A stretch of 64,000 nucleotides of DNA from Actinoallomurus vinaceus (GTDB lineage: Bacteria > Actinomycetota > Actinomycetes > Streptosporangiales > Streptosporangiaceae), in NCBI RefSeq assembly GCF_039542055.1, contig NZ_BAABHK010000020.1, positions 120,240-184,239 of the forward strand, read 5' to 3'. A program made the translations under genes and the position numbers. Of this stretch, positions 8,498-17,162 are shown in pieces. A model generated the notes under the pieces. The model worked only from the letters and a program-made list of their open reading frames with translations. It had not been told where the DNA came from and did not search any database. Position 1 is the stretch's first letter. Every line of letters begins with the position of its first letter.

Positions 8498-9469
8498 TCA
8501 CCGGTCGGGCGCGGGCCGGTGGCGGGTCCGGGCTAGGCGGCCCAGGAGCTCCCAGGTTCCCAGCCGGTCCTCGGGCGTGCCGAGGCCGGTGTTGGTGACC
8601 AGGACGTCGGTGGCCCCTGCGGCGAAGTACGCCTCGACGCGCTCGGCGACCGTGTCCTCGTCGCCGATCGCCGCGAGGTCGGCCGGGTGCGCGACGCCTT
8701 CGCGGTCGAGCACGGCGCGATACGACGGGATCGTCGCGTAGAAGCCCAGCACCTGCTCCGCCCGGGCCCGGGTCGCCGCGGGATCGGCGGTGACCACGCC
8801 GGGGAAGGCCGCGATGATCCGGGGAGCCGGCCGGCCGGCGGCCTCGGCCGCCTCGGTGATGATCGGCAGGATGTGGTCGGCGATCGTCTTGGGGCCGACG
8901 AGGTAGGGCAGGGTGCCGTCGGCGAGTTCGCCGGTCGCCCGCAGGGCCTGCGGCCCCATCGCGGCCACGATGACGGGCACCGGGGGCTCCGCGCCGGGAA
9001 CGCGCGCCGACCAGTGTTCGCCGGTGTCCGCGGTGAGCGTCGGCCCGTGTACGTCGGCCGTACCGTCGGCGAGCAGGGAGGTCAGGGCCGTGAGGTGGTC
9101 GCGCAGGTGGCGGATCGGCCGGTCGTACGGGACTCCGAAGACGTCGGTGACCATCCGCTCGGCGGACAGGCCGACGCCGAGGGTGAAGCGGCCGCCGGTC
9201 GCCGCCTGCGCCGTCTGCGCCTGGCCTGCCAGCACGATCGGGTGGCGCGGGTAGATGGGCACGACCGAGGTGCCGACCCGAATGCCGGGCACCTCCCGGC
9301 CCACGAGACCGGCGACGGCGATCGCGTCGACGTCGAGCCGCTGGGAGAACCAGACCTCGTCCAGCCCGGCGGCGGCCGCCTGTCTCGCCTCGTCGGCCAT
9401 CGTGTCGACGGCGTTCGTCGCCGCCGCGATGCCGTCCGGCCCGGCGGGTAGCGCGATCCCGATGCTCAT
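8498..9469 (-). CDS. LLM-class (F420-dependent) flavin oxidoreductase
   Basis: A 323-residue luciferase-like monooxygenase-family protein. It opens MSIGIALPAG and shows DEVWFSQRLDVDAIAVAG, GTSVVPIYPRHPIVLAGQA, GGRFTLGVGLS, DRPIRHLRDHLTALTSLL and VPVIVAAMGPQALRATGE, a pattern typical of actinobacterial F420-dependent TIM-barrel oxidoreductases (MSMEG_2906-like) rather than FMN luciferases. ATG 9469 is preceded by GGAGGG with good spacing. The substrate is unknown. It lies 74 bp downstream of the MFS exporter on the same strand, so co-transcription is possible. Confidence 0.88.
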   Translation of the reverse strand: MSIGIALPAGPDGIAAATNAVDTMADEARQAAAAGLDEVWFSQRLDVDAIAVAGLVGREVPGIRVGTSVVPIYPRHPIVLAGQAQTAQAATGGRFTLGVGLSAERMVTDVFGVPYDRPIRHLRDHLTALTSLLADGTADVHGPTLTADTGEHWSARVPGAEPPVPVIVAAMGPQALRATGELADGTLPYLVGPKTIADHILPIITEAAEAAGRPAPRIIAAFPGVVTADPAATRARAEQVLGFYATIPSYRAVLDREGVAHPADLAAIGDEDTVAERVEAYFAAGATDVLVTNTGLGTPEDRLGTWELLGRLARTRHRPAPDR

Positions 9470-9543
9470 CGGATCCCTCCATCTGTTCGAATGGCTCTGC
9501 GAAATGTCTCGAGGTCGTTGCGTGGCCGTCTCGACCGGGCGGG

Positions 9544-11016
9544 TCAGGACGGTGTCGTGGCGGTGGGCGAGTCGGCGGGTCGTGCCTGCGGCGCGGAGAC
9601 CTCCGCGGGCCTGGACTTCACCAGCCACAGGCCGGTGAACACGGCGCCGGCCAGGGTGACGACGCCGGCCGCGACGAAGGCGCTGCCCAGGCCGGCCTCG
9701 AAGGACGCGCCACCGGATTGCCGGGTGCGGACGATGGCTCCGAGCACGGCCACGCCGAGCACCGCGCCGATCTGCCGGGTGGTGCTGCTGATGCCCGAAG
9801 CGAGGCCTCCCTCCTGCGGGCTTACGGCCTGGATGGCGGCGCCGGTCAGCGGGGACATGGTCAGAGCGAAACCGATGCCGACGATCGCCAGCCGCCACCA
9901 CACGTTCCCGTAGCCGGTGTCCGCGTGCGTGAAGCCCAGTGCCAGCAGCCCCAGTCCGGCCAGCGCCAGGCCGATGGTGACCACGATCCGGAAGCCGTAC
10001 CTGGCGGCGAGCCGGCCCGCGTACGGACTGACGATCACCATGCCGAGGGAGGCGGGCAGGGTCTGCAGGCCGGCGCGCAGAACCGAACTGCCCTGGACGT
10101 ACACGAAGAACTGGGAGAAGAAGAAGGACGACCCCATGAGCGCGAAACCCACCACGACCATCGCCGTGTTGGACACCGTGAACAGCCGCTGCCGGAACAG
10201 CCGCAGCGGCAGCATCGGCGTCGAACGACGTCCCTCGACGGCGACGAAGACGGCGAGGATCACCACCGCGGCGGCGAAGCTCCCCAGGATCACCGGCGAG
10301 GTCCAGCCACGGGAACCGCCCTCGATCAGCCCATAGGTCAGCGCCCCGACGCCCAGGACGGACAGGACCGTCCCCGGGATGTCGATCGCCGGCGCGCTCG
10401 GGTTGCGGGACTCGCCCAGGACGCGCAGACCGGCGAGCAAAAGGACCGCGCCGATGGGCGCGTTAACGAGGAAGATGGCGGGCCACCCGTAGGCGTCCAC
10501 CAGAACGCCACCGGCCAGCGGGCCGGCGGCCAGGCCGATTCCGCTGAATCCGGCCCACAGCCCGATCGCCTTGACTCGTTCCTGCGGAACGGGATACGCA
10601 GCGGCGAGCAGGGCCAGCGAGGCGGGGCTCAGCGCCGCGGCCCCGATGCCCTGCACCACCCGTCCGGTGATCAGCCAGCCGATCGAGGGCGCGACGGAGC
10701 ACAGCACGGACGCAAGGGTGAACACCACGACACCGGCCAGGAACACCCGCTTGCGGCCGAAGCGGTCGGCGAAGACGCCGCCGGACAGCAACAGCATGGC
10801 GACCAGCAGCACGTAGGCGTCGACGATCCATTGCAGACCGTTCAGCTGAGTGTGCAGCCGCTGCTGCATATCGGGGAGCGCCGCGCCGACGATCGTGCTG
10901 TCGAGCAGCACCATGAACTGGCCCAGGCAGGTCACTGCGAGCAACGCTGCCCGGCTCGACCGGGTGCCTGCGGCCACGGACGACCCGGCCTTCGTTGCGC
11001 CTTCGTGTGCGGTCAA
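9544..11016 (-). CDS. DHA2-family MFS drug exporter (EmrB/QacA type)
   Basis: A 490-residue proton-driven efflux pump with 14 predicted transmembrane segments. Family marks are motif C-like FMVLLDSTIVGAALPD in helix 1, GGVFADRFGRKRVFLAG (motif A), VVQGIGAAALSPASLALLAA and GPLAGGVLVDAYGWPAIFL. The hydrophilic tail ends in Pro/Ala/Ser-rich sequence. It is divergent from an ArsR-type repressor gene across an 85-bp region containing inverted repeats, so substrate-induced derepression is the likely control. The exported compound is unknown. Confidence 0.92.
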   Translation of the reverse strand: MTAHEGATKAGSSVAAGTRSSRAALLAVTCLGQFMVLLDSTIVGAALPDMQQRLHTQLNGLQWIVDAYVLLVAMLLLSGGVFADRFGRKRVFLAGVVVFTLASVLCSVAPSIGWLITGRVVQGIGAAALSPASLALLAAAYPVPQERVKAIGLWAGFSGIGLAAGPLAGGVLVDAYGWPAIFLVNAPIGAVLLLAGLRVLGESRNPSAPAIDIPGTVLSVLGVGALTYGLIEGGSRGWTSPVILGSFAAAVVILAVFVAVEGRRSTPMLPLRLFRQRLFTVSNTAMVVVGFALMGSSFFFSQFFVYVQGSSVLRAGLQTLPASLGMVIVSPYAGRLAARYGFRIVVTIGLALAGLGLLALGFTHADTGYGNVWWRLAIVGIGFALTMSPLTGAAIQAVSPQEGGLASGISSTTRQIGAVLGVAVLGAIVRTRQSGGASFEAGLGSAFVAAGVVTLAGAVFTGLWLVKSRPAEVSAPQARPADSPTATTPS

Positions 11017-11056
11017 CGCCGTTCCCTCTCATGATCCGGATGCCCCCGGAGACAAT

Positions 11057-11095
11057 AGTTCGATAATCCCGAACTGTCGAACGATGTAGTATCGT
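11057..11095. promoter_or_regulatory. Operator/promoter region between MFS pump and ArsR repressor
   Basis: A perfect inverted repeat AGTTCG (11057-11062) / CGAACT (11070-11075) and a second, ACGAT (11081-11085) / ATCGT (11091-11095), lie in the 85-bp divergent region. TAGTAT at 11087-11092 fits a -10 box for the arsR-like gene. It would place transcription start at about the ATG (11102), implying a leaderless mRNA. Both repeats are plausible binding sites for the adjacent winged-helix repressor. Confidence 0.6.
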
Positions 11096-11101
11096 CGAGG
11101 C

Positions 11102-11437
11102 ATGCGACCGCTGCCCGAGCCCGCACGCGAGTCACTGACGCTCGCGCCGGTGCTGCACGCGCTCGGTGATCCGGTGCGCCTGGAGTTGGTGCGGCGGGTC
11201 TGGGGCGATCCCGAGTCGACCTGTGCCGTCCTCGCCGACGGTTTGGACGTGCCGATGTCGACGCTGTCCAATCACTGGCGGATCATGCGCGAGGCCGGGC
11301 TGATCAGCATGACCGTCGACGGCCGGCACCGGCGGATCCGGCTACGCGCCGACGATCTACGCGACCGGTTCCCGGGCCTGCTCGATCCGATCCTGAGCCT
11401 CGCCGCAGCCGAGTCGCCGAACAGCGGCCCGCTGTGA
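11102..11437 (+). CDS. ArsR/SmtB-family winged-helix repressor
   Basis: A 111-residue DNA-binding protein with the ArsR fold: LHALGDPVRLELVRRV (helices 1-2), STCAVLADGLDVPMSTLSNH (recognition helix), WRIMREAGLISMTVDGRHRRIRLRADDL (wing; quoted as WRIMREAGLISMTVDG and RHRRIRLRADDL). The metal-site ELCVCDL motif is absent, so it is probably a non-metal or redox/ligand-type member. Its position divergent from the MFS exporter with inverted repeats between them makes that pump the likely target and gives probable autoregulation. Confidence 0.88.
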   Translation: MRPLPEPARESLTLAPVLHALGDPVRLELVRRVWGDPESTCAVLADGLDVPMSTLSNHWRIMREAGLISMTVDGRHRRIRLRADDLRDRFPGLLDPILSLAAAESPNSGPL

Positions 11438-11520
11438 GGCGGCTCCTCAACGCCCGCGCGAATCGATGACCGCGCCGGTCTGATCGGCGGCCGCGACGGC
11501 GCCTGGGGCGGGCGACAGGG

Positions 11521-12333
11521 TCAGATCGGCGCCAGGTCCCGCCGGGTTCGCGCGATCAGCGCGTTGATCTGCTCGGCGACACCGGGCGCTGCGGCGATGG
11601 TGGCGGTCGAGGCGGCGGTGTGCTCGCTGCCGTCGTGGTCGACCACGGTGGCTCCGGCCTCGCGGGCGATGACGACGCCGGCCGCGGTGTCCCACGGCTT
11701 GTTGGACATGCTCACGCTGACGTCCAGCCTGCCTTCGGCGACCCAGGCCAGGTCGATGGCCGAGGAGCCGAGCATCCGCACCCGCTGGACCTCGGCGGCC
11801 AGGGCGGCGGTCAGCGCGAGCCGCAGGCGGTTCTTCTCCTCGGAGTCCGACCCGACCGCGTAGTCGCCGATGGCCACGATGGCGTCGTGCAGCGCGCTCG
11901 TCGCGCTCGCCGTGATGCGCCGCTCTCCGACGTGGGCGCCGGCGTGCTCGGCGGCTGAGTAGCGGGTGCCGAGGAACGGCAGGTCGATCACTCCCAGAAC
12001 GGCGCGGCCCCGGTGGAGGAGGCCCAGGGAGACGCCGCAGAGCGGAAGCCCGTGGACGAAGTTGGCCGTGCCGTCGATCGGGTCGAGCGCCCACAGCAGG
12101 TCCCCGCCGCCGTCGCCGGTGACCCCTTCCTCCTCACCGAGGATCGGTACGGCGGGCGCCCGGTCGAGCAGGTACGCCCGTACGGCACGCTCGACGGCGT
12201 AGTCCAGGTCGGTGGCCATGTCCCGGTCGCCCTTGGCGGTGAGCAGACCCGGGGCCCGGGAGCGGATGAGATCGGCGGCGATCGTGACGGCGTCGAGAGC
12301 GACGGGCAGCAGCGCTCCGACTGGCGTCGTCAT
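11521..12333 (-). CDS. Inositol monophosphatase-family phosphatase
   Basis: A 270-residue Mg-dependent, Li-sensitive type phosphatase. Metal-binding motifs are all present: GEEEG (motif for first Mg), LDPIDGTANFVHG (about residues 82-94), and the C-terminal KPWDTAAGVVIAREAG. The family dephosphorylates inositol-1-phosphate, fructose-1,6-bisphosphate, histidinol phosphate or PAP. I cannot pick one, though an actinomycete needs inositol phosphatase for phosphatidylinositol and mycothiol. Its ATG overlaps the stop of the upstream DUF5919 gene by four bases, so the two are translationally coupled. Confidence 0.9.
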   Translation of the reverse strand: MTTPVGALLPVALDAVTIAADLIRSRAPGLLTAKGDRDMATDLDYAVERAVRAYLLDRAPAVPILGEEEGVTGDGGGDLLWALDPIDGTANFVHGLPLCGVSLGLLHRGRAVLGVIDLPFLGTRYSAAEHAGAHVGERRITASATSALHDAIVAIGDYAVGSDSEEKNRLRLALTAALAAEVQRVRMLGSSAIDLAWVAEGRLDVSVSMSNKPWDTAAGVVIAREAGATVVDHDGSEHTAASTATIAAAPGVAEQINALIARTRRDLAPI

Positions 12334-13259
12334 ACCGGCCGACTCCGTTCCGACAATTCGCGATAAATCTGCTCAAAGGTGTTATACAGCCCCGCTCTGC
12401 CAGGGTCACGGCGGAGCAGAAACGTCGGCGAGTCCACCCCGCGCGCCTGGGGCAGGTAGGGCTGCATCACGCAGGTCGTACCGTCGATCAGGACGATGCC
12501 GAACCGGATCGTCTCGTCGTAGACGGCGAGTGACAGGCGGTCGCGGGCCTCGGCCGGCAGGCGGTCGCGCACACGCGCCAGGACCTCGATGTTCAGCTTG
12601 GTGAGCGTGGACAGGTAGTGGTCGGTGTAGCCCTCTTCACACTCCCGCGCCTTGATCGCGTCGCCGTCCGGATCGAGGAAGAGGCACTCCAGCCGGGTGC
12701 CGCTCTCGACGAGGTGGCGCAGCCGCTGGTCCGGATACTGCTGGCAGAGGAGGTTGAGCGACAGCCCGGCCGCCCTGATGTCCTCCGCGTCGTCGAACAT
12801 CACCTGCGGCGGCATGGCGTAGGTGAACTCCGCCCGGGTGGTGAAGACGGCGGCCACATCCGCCAGCGGCGGACCTGGGCCGTCCCGGGCGAGGAGCGAG
12901 AGGGGACCGTCGGCGGCCCGGGCGGGCCGGATGCGCGGAGGAGCCGGGGCGCGGCCCGCCCTGGGCGCGCACTCGCCGGGCAGGAGGTCGTCCGGGCACG
13001 GCCCGAACAGCTGGTCGGCGGTCCACCCAGGGAACATGGTCTCCAGCACGCGGCAGTGATCGGTGTAGGGCAGCCGTTTGAGCCCGCCGGAGATCCAGCG
13101 GTGCAGCTGCGCCCGGCTCGGAGCGGTGCCGACGAGGTCGCGATCCACCTTCTTGGCGGCGTTCTCGTACGCGGCACGAAACATCCCATACCGCATTAAT
13201 TGACGTTGTTTCACCAATATTCGAAGTAAAGTGGGTCGCCGTTCTGCACTTTCATCCAC
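12330..13259 (-). CDS. DUF5919 domain-containing HTH regulator
   Basis: A 309-residue protein of a family common in actinomycetes. The N-terminal 90 residues form a helical DNA-binding-like part (AKKVDRDLVGTAPSRAQLHR, then HCRVLETMFPGWTADQLFG). A Pro/Ala/Arg-rich linker follows (about 95-135), then the DUF5919 region with MPPQVMFDDAEDIRAAGLSL, LLCQQYPDQ, ECLFLDPDG and TCVMQPYLPQARGVDSPTF. The C-terminal part resembles PLD-like sensor folds. It is translationally coupled (ATGA) to the inositol phosphatase downstream. The AT-rich 170 bp before the start probably carries its promoter. Confidence 0.75.
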   Translation of the reverse strand: MDESAERRPTLLRILVKQRQLMRYGMFRAAYENAAKKVDRDLVGTAPSRAQLHRWISGGLKRLPYTDHCRVLETMFPGWTADQLFGPCPDDLLPGECAPRAGRAPAPPRIRPARAADGPLSLLARDGPGPPLADVAAVFTTRAEFTYAMPPQVMFDDAEDIRAAGLSLNLLCQQYPDQRLRHLVESGTRLECLFLDPDGDAIKARECEEGYTDHYLSTLTKLNIEVLARVRDRLPAEARDRLSLAVYDETIRFGIVLIDGTTCVMQPYLPQARGVDSPTFLLRRDPGRAGLYNTFEQIYRELSERSRPV

Positions 13260-13430
13260 ACGGCCAGCCTAGCCAGCATTTATCCGCACGACGAGACAAA
13301 TTCGAGACGGAGACAAGACATTGGCGTCGAAAAAGCGCCTTGCATGGCATCGAGATGAAACACCGATACGAAGGATGCTATGGACGGTGGGTGAGACGGG
13401 CTGTTCCGGGGGCGTTGGAGGGCAGCGGCG

Positions 13431-13727
13431 GTGTGCGCCGATCACAGCGAAAAAGTGCGGCTTCTCGTGTCCTTGTGCCGTGAACTGGCCAGACTCGGAT
13501 TGCCTTCGATGATGAGCGATGCCAGGCCGGCACTGTCGGTGCACGGCGGTCCCGTGGACCCCCGGGTCTGGATATCCGTGAGCGCGTGCGGAGAATTCTT
13601 CGAATGGTGCCCGCGGTCCGAAGATCGGCTACCGGCCACGGACCCGGAAACGGCCGCCGAACGCATCGCGGCACACCTGCGCCCCGACGTCGACCGCCAC
13701 GCGACCCCGGCCGAACGCTCGTCGTGA
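13431..13727 (+). CDS. Small hypothetical protein (actinomycete-type, about 98 aa)
   Basis: A 98-residue acidic protein read from GTG 13431. The central part (LCRELARLGLPSMMSDARPA, then LSVHGGPVDPRVWISVSACGEFFEW) resembles small companion proteins often found beside XRE/DUF397-type regulators in Streptomyces and Actinomadura. No enzyme motif is visible. It is divergent from the DUF5919 gene and is followed by the SARP-like regulator on the same strand. Its function is unknown; a regulatory partner is plausible from family context only. Confidence 0.55.
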   Translation: MCADHSEKVRLLVSLCRELARLGLPSMMSDARPALSVHGGPVDPRVWISVSACGEFFEWCPRSEDRLPATDPETAAERIAAHLRPDVDRHATPAERSS

Positions 13728-13884
13728 ACGGGGCCGTCCCCGGCGACGCATCGACGGCGGTCGAACGCGCTTCATGAGCGGGGGTGACGGGCTCCCCTTA
13801 CGCAGGTACGTTCACGATCATGGCGTGCTCCGCTGTGATCGTGCTCGGCCGCTTGAGCGGCGTGCCCGAGAGATCAGACATCCG

Positions 13885-14640
13885 GTGACCTCCGAATCGC
13901 GACCCCGATTCCTGGTCCTCGGCGGGCTGGAGGTCCCGGTCGCGGGCGAGCTCATCGGTGTTCGCCAGCCGAAACGGCGGGCGTTGCTGGCGGCACTGCT
14001 CATCCGGCCCGGCCGGGTCATACCGACCCGTTCCCTGATCCGGGCGGTCTGGCCGGAGGGACCGCCGGCCTCCCACCGGTCGAACCTCCGCACCCATGTG
14101 CGCGGGTTACGTCGCCTGCTGGCTCCCGCCGGTGCCGTTCTGCGCACGCGCCCGCCCGGCTACGCGCTCGCCGTGGAGCCGTCCGACGTCGACGCGTACG
14201 ACTTCGCGACGGCGGTCGGCGAAGGGCGCTTGGCGTACGCGCAGGGCGATTTCTCGACCGCCATCGCCCGCTACCAACAGGCACTCGACCTCTGGCGCGG
14301 CGACGCGTACGAGGACGTGCCGCGCTGGCCCGAACTGGACAGCGAGATCGCGATGCTCACCGAGCAACGGCTGATCGCCATCGAGGGCCTGGGTGACGCC
14401 CGGCTGTCGGCCGGGCTCCACGAGGAGGCCGTGGCGGACCTGCGGGCGCTCGTGACCGACCACCCTCTGCGGGAACGGCTGCACGGGCAGCTCATGGTGG
14501 CGCTGTACCGGTCCGGACGCCAGGGCGACGCGGTCGACGCTTATCACCGGGCGCGTATGGTCCTGGCGACGGAGCTCGGCGTCGAGCCGCACCCGGAGCT
14601 GCGGCGGCTGCACGCGGCCATGCTGCACGGCGAGATCTAA
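13885..14640 (+). CDS. SARP-like regulator (winged helix plus BTAD)
   Basis: A 251-residue pathway-type activator. An OmpR-like winged helix (RFLVLGGLEVPVAG, then IPTRSLIRAVWPEGPPASHR and RTRPPGYALAVEPSDVDAYD) is followed by a complete BTAD domain ending LGVEPHPELRRLHAAMLHGE. It has the short SARP length, with no ATPase. I chose GTG 13885 because the conserved domain starts six residues later; an in-frame ATG at 13774 would add 37 residues of unusual composition. The gene is convergent with, and 24 bp from, the peptide-ligase-membrane operon and may regulate it. Confidence 0.85.
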   Translation: MTSESRPRFLVLGGLEVPVAGELIGVRQPKRRALLAALLIRPGRVIPTRSLIRAVWPEGPPASHRSNLRTHVRGLRRLLAPAGAVLRTRPPGYALAVEPSDVDAYDFATAVGEGRLAYAQGDFSTAIARYQQALDLWRGDAYEDVPRWPELDSEIAMLTEQRLIAIEGLGDARLSAGLHEEAVADLRALVTDHPLRERLHGQLMVALYRSGRQGDAVDAYHRARMVLATELGVEPHPELRRLHAAMLHGEI

Positions 14641-14644
14641 GAAT

Positions 14645-14660
14645 TGTTTCATGTGAAACA
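14645..14660. promoter_or_regulatory. parS-like ParB-binding site (one mismatch)
   Basis: TGTTTCATGTGAAACA lies in the 24-bp gap between two convergent genes. It differs from the universal parS consensus TGTTTCACGTGAAACA only at one central base. It is an inverted repeat with 7-bp arms. Chromosomal parS sites cluster around oriC in actinomycetes, which agrees with the other origin-proximal marks in this window. Confidence 0.6.
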
Positions 14661-14664
14661 GCCG

Positions 14665-15651
14665 TTACGGGCGCCCCAGAGCGGTGACGGGGACCTCGGC
14701 GACCCCGGCCTCGCGGGCCGCCCGCCGGGCCGCTCCCGGCGAGTCGCCGCGGCCGACGACCTTCCCCTCGTGCAGGGCGACCCACGTCCCGTCGGCGGGC
14801 TCGTCCTCGCCGTACGACGCCCGCAGCGCCGCCTCGAGCGGAGCGCGCACCGGAACGACGACCGGGGTGCGCCGACGCCAGTACAGGTACTGCGCGACGA
14901 TGAGCGGCCCGAGCGGCGTGAGCAGCGGAATCCAGGTGATCGCGCCTGAGGCGAACCCGGCGAACACCGCCGCCATCAGGAGCATGTCGACCACGACCGC
15001 GCAGATCCCGGCGACCCGGCCGTACGACTTGATCGCGACGAGAGGCCAGAGCGTCAGCATGAGCGTGTCGCCCAGGCCCAGCATGATCGGCTCGGGGGCG
15101 TACCGGGCCGCCAGCATGGGCGCGAACGGGATGCCGTTGACCAGGTGCATGAAGTCCGAGGTCACCGACGCGAGCCCGGTCGCGACCGTGTCGTACACCA
15201 CCAGCGCCGCGGCCAGCCCGGCGACGAGAGACGGCTTCATCGCGGTCTGCACCCACATGTTGGTCACCCCGGCGGCCACGATGACGAGCGCGCCGTCGTT
15301 GACCACCATCAGTGCCGTGGACCAGCCGGCGAAGTACGCGACGACCTCGAAGGCGCACACCAGCGTCGCCGCGACCATCGCCGTCCGGCCGCCGATGACG
15401 GGCGCGAGCGTTGCCTGCAACCCGACGAACACGACCAGGCCGAACACCGTGCAGACGACCGCGGCCGGCATGTTGAGGTACGCGAACGGCATGATGACCA
15501 GCAGCGCCACCATGATCACGATGTCGGATCGCACGAACAGGCCCGCCGGCGGCCGTGGCATCCGCACCTTGGCCAGGTAGGCGACGGCCAGGCCGACGGT
15601 GACCAGCACGGCGGCGTCCAGGGCGAGGGCGCCCCGCAGCGCGTGGCTCAC
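14665..15651 (-). CDS. Polytopic membrane protein coupled to the PaaK-like ligase
   Basis: A 328-residue membrane protein from GTG 15651 whose GTG overlaps the ligase stop (GTGA). About eight or nine hydrophobic segments are spread over residues 5-270 (for example IVIMVALLVIMPFAYLNMP and VADTIG-less loops between). A cytosolic C-terminal tail of about 55 residues follows, containing WRRRTPVVVPVRAPLEAAL and TWVALHEGKVVGRGDSP, reminiscent of a small DUF5678-like tail. I do not recognise the membrane domain. The coupling implies it works with the ligase, perhaps in export or sensing of a peptide product. Confidence 0.75.
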   Translation of the reverse strand: MSHALRGALALDAAVLVTVGLAVAYLAKVRMPRPPAGLFVRSDIVIMVALLVIMPFAYLNMPAAVVCTVFGLVVFVGLQATLAPVIGGRTAMVAATLVCAFEVVAYFAGWSTALMVVNDGALVIVAAGVTNMWVQTAMKPSLVAGLAAALVVYDTVATGLASVTSDFMHLVNGIPFAPMLAARYAPEPIMLGLGDTLMLTLWPLVAIKSYGRVAGICAVVVDMLLMAAVFAGFASGAITWIPLLTPLGPLIVAQYLYWRRRTPVVVPVRAPLEAALRASYGEDEPADGTWVALHEGKVVGRGDSPGAARRAAREAGVAEVPVTALGRP

Positions 15652-17081
15652 ATGCGCCTCCCGGCGGTGTGGAAGGTGTGCTCCCGCAGGTCGGCGCGGA
15701 CGCGGCAGGGCGCGGAGAGGTCGGCCGGGTCCTCGACCAGGTTCACGCCGGACAGCGGGAGCGCCAGGTCGGCCACCCGTCCCTCGATCCGGGCCAGGAG
15801 CGTCCGGTCGGCCCGCTCGGCGACCACGTGCAGCACGGGCCCGGCGGCGTCTCCGGTCTCCTCCAGCGCGTACCGCGTCGGCAGCGGCAGCGCGCGCTCC
15901 GCCTGCAGGAGTTCGAGCACGTCCCTGGTGGTCAGGTCCGAACCGGTCACGCGTCCGAGGACCCGCGACGTCGCGGGCACGGCCGCCATCTCGCAGTCCA
16001 GCTTCTCCGCCTCGGGCAGCACGCGGACCAGGTCCCCGGTGACGTACCGCAGCAGTGTCGTGGTGTCCCGGTACGACAGGAACGGCGTGACGGTGAGGGA
16101 GCCGACGGCGCCGGGCGCGGCCGGTTCGAACGTCACCGGGTCCAGCACCTCGACGTGTCCGAGGTCGGCCGCGACGTGCAGGTGGTCGTGCGCGCAGACC
16201 TGACCGGCCACCGGGATGATCTCGGTCATCGAGTAGCCGTCGGTGACGGGCGCGTCGAACAGTTCGCGTGCCCGGTCCCGCAGCGCGTCGGTGAGGATCT
16301 CGCCTCCGACGTGGATCTCCTGGAGTCCGAAGTCGGCGGCGGTCCAGCCGTCCCGTTCGGCCTCCTGGACGAGCGCGGCCAGGTAGGAGGGCGTCGTGTT
16401 GAGATGGGTGATCTGCGGGCGCTTGCCGGGCAGGTGCACGGGGGTGGCGAGCCGGTCGAGCGCGATCCGTGGGTCGACCGGGCCGATCGGCACATAGCCG
16501 GCCCCTGTCATCGGGACGGAACGTTCCGCCAGGTACTGGGCGATCGATCGCGTCGTGATGCAGTTGGCCCAGACGTGCTCGGTGCGCAGGCCCGTGACGA
16601 GCATCAGCGCCAGCGCGCTCGTCGCCGCCGTGATCTCCAGCTCGTACTGCGAGAACCACACCGTGGTGGGAACACCCGTGGTGCCCGTCGTCTGTGCCGC
16701 CACGGCCGGACGCGCGGCGTCCGACACGAACGCCGACGGCATGCTCCGCAGCGCGCCCTTCGGTGTCGGAGGGATGCTCGCGATCGTGGCCGGGCTCACG
16801 GACGCCGGGTCGACGCCGGTCCGCTCGAACAGGTGCCGATAGTACGGCGTATGCCGGGCGGCGTTGCGCACCGTACGGCGGAGCCGCCGCTCGGTGAGAT
16901 TCGCCTGAATCTCCGGATCGGGCGCGGTGAGCATGTCGCCGGCCCCATCGCCGGCGGAGCCGAATTCTTGCAGCGTCGCGCGCATGTCATCCGCGAGGGC
17001 CAGGACGTCACCGACCCGGAACCGGCGGCCCGACAGCATGGACCAGGCGAACCCCAACTGCCGTATACCCGTGCTGAGCAC
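15648..17081 (-). CDS. PaaK/CapK-like adenylate-forming ligase
   Basis: A 477-residue member of the phenylacetate-CoA ligase / coenzyme F390 synthetase group. It shows RNAARHTPYYRHLFERTGVD, the phosphate-loop-like AAQTTGTTGVPTTVWFS, HVGGEILTDALRDRARELF, the adenylate motif VTDGYSMTEIIPVAG and LRYVTGDLVRVLP, so it should activate a carboxylate as an acyl-AMP. I prefer GTG 17081 (GGAG 5 nt upstream) to GTG 17156, because the longer start would place an intergenic hairpin inside the gene. It sits directly downstream of a 26-codon peptide gene. The peptide C-terminus is a possible substrate (inference). Confidence 0.8.
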   Translation of the reverse strand: MLSTGIRQLGFAWSMLSGRRFRVGDVLALADDMRATLQEFGSAGDGAGDMLTAPDPEIQANLTERRLRRTVRNAARHTPYYRHLFERTGVDPASVSPATIASIPPTPKGALRSMPSAFVSDAARPAVAAQTTGTTGVPTTVWFSQYELEITAATSALALMLVTGLRTEHVWANCITTRSIAQYLAERSVPMTGAGYVPIGPVDPRIALDRLATPVHLPGKRPQITHLNTTPSYLAALVQEAERDGWTAADFGLQEIHVGGEILTDALRDRARELFDAPVTDGYSMTEIIPVAGQVCAHDHLHVAADLGHVEVLDPVTFEPAAPGAVGSLTVTPFLSYRDTTTLLRYVTGDLVRVLPEAEKLDCEMAAVPATSRVLGRVTGSDLTTRDVLELLQAERALPLPTRYALEETGDAAGPVLHVVAERADRTLLARIEGRVADLALPLSGVNLVEDPADLSAPCRVRADLREHTFHTAGRRM

Positions 17082-17117
17082 CGCTTCTCCAGATCCTGGC
17101 CGGGGGAGAATGGAGCC

Positions 17118-17148
17118 CTCTCCGGGAACGGGCGACGCCCCCGGAGAG
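17118..17148 (-). terminator. Intercistronic hairpin between peptide and ligase genes
   Basis: A perfect 9-bp inverted repeat CTCTCCGGG (17118-17126) / CCCGGAGAG (17140-17148), with a nested GGCG/CGCC stem in the loop. It lies between the stop of the small peptide gene and the ligase start. No T-run follows, so it probably acts as an attenuator or mRNA-stabilising element, as is common between precursor and enzyme genes. Confidence 0.6.
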
Positions 17149-17162
17149 AGCGACACACCAGG

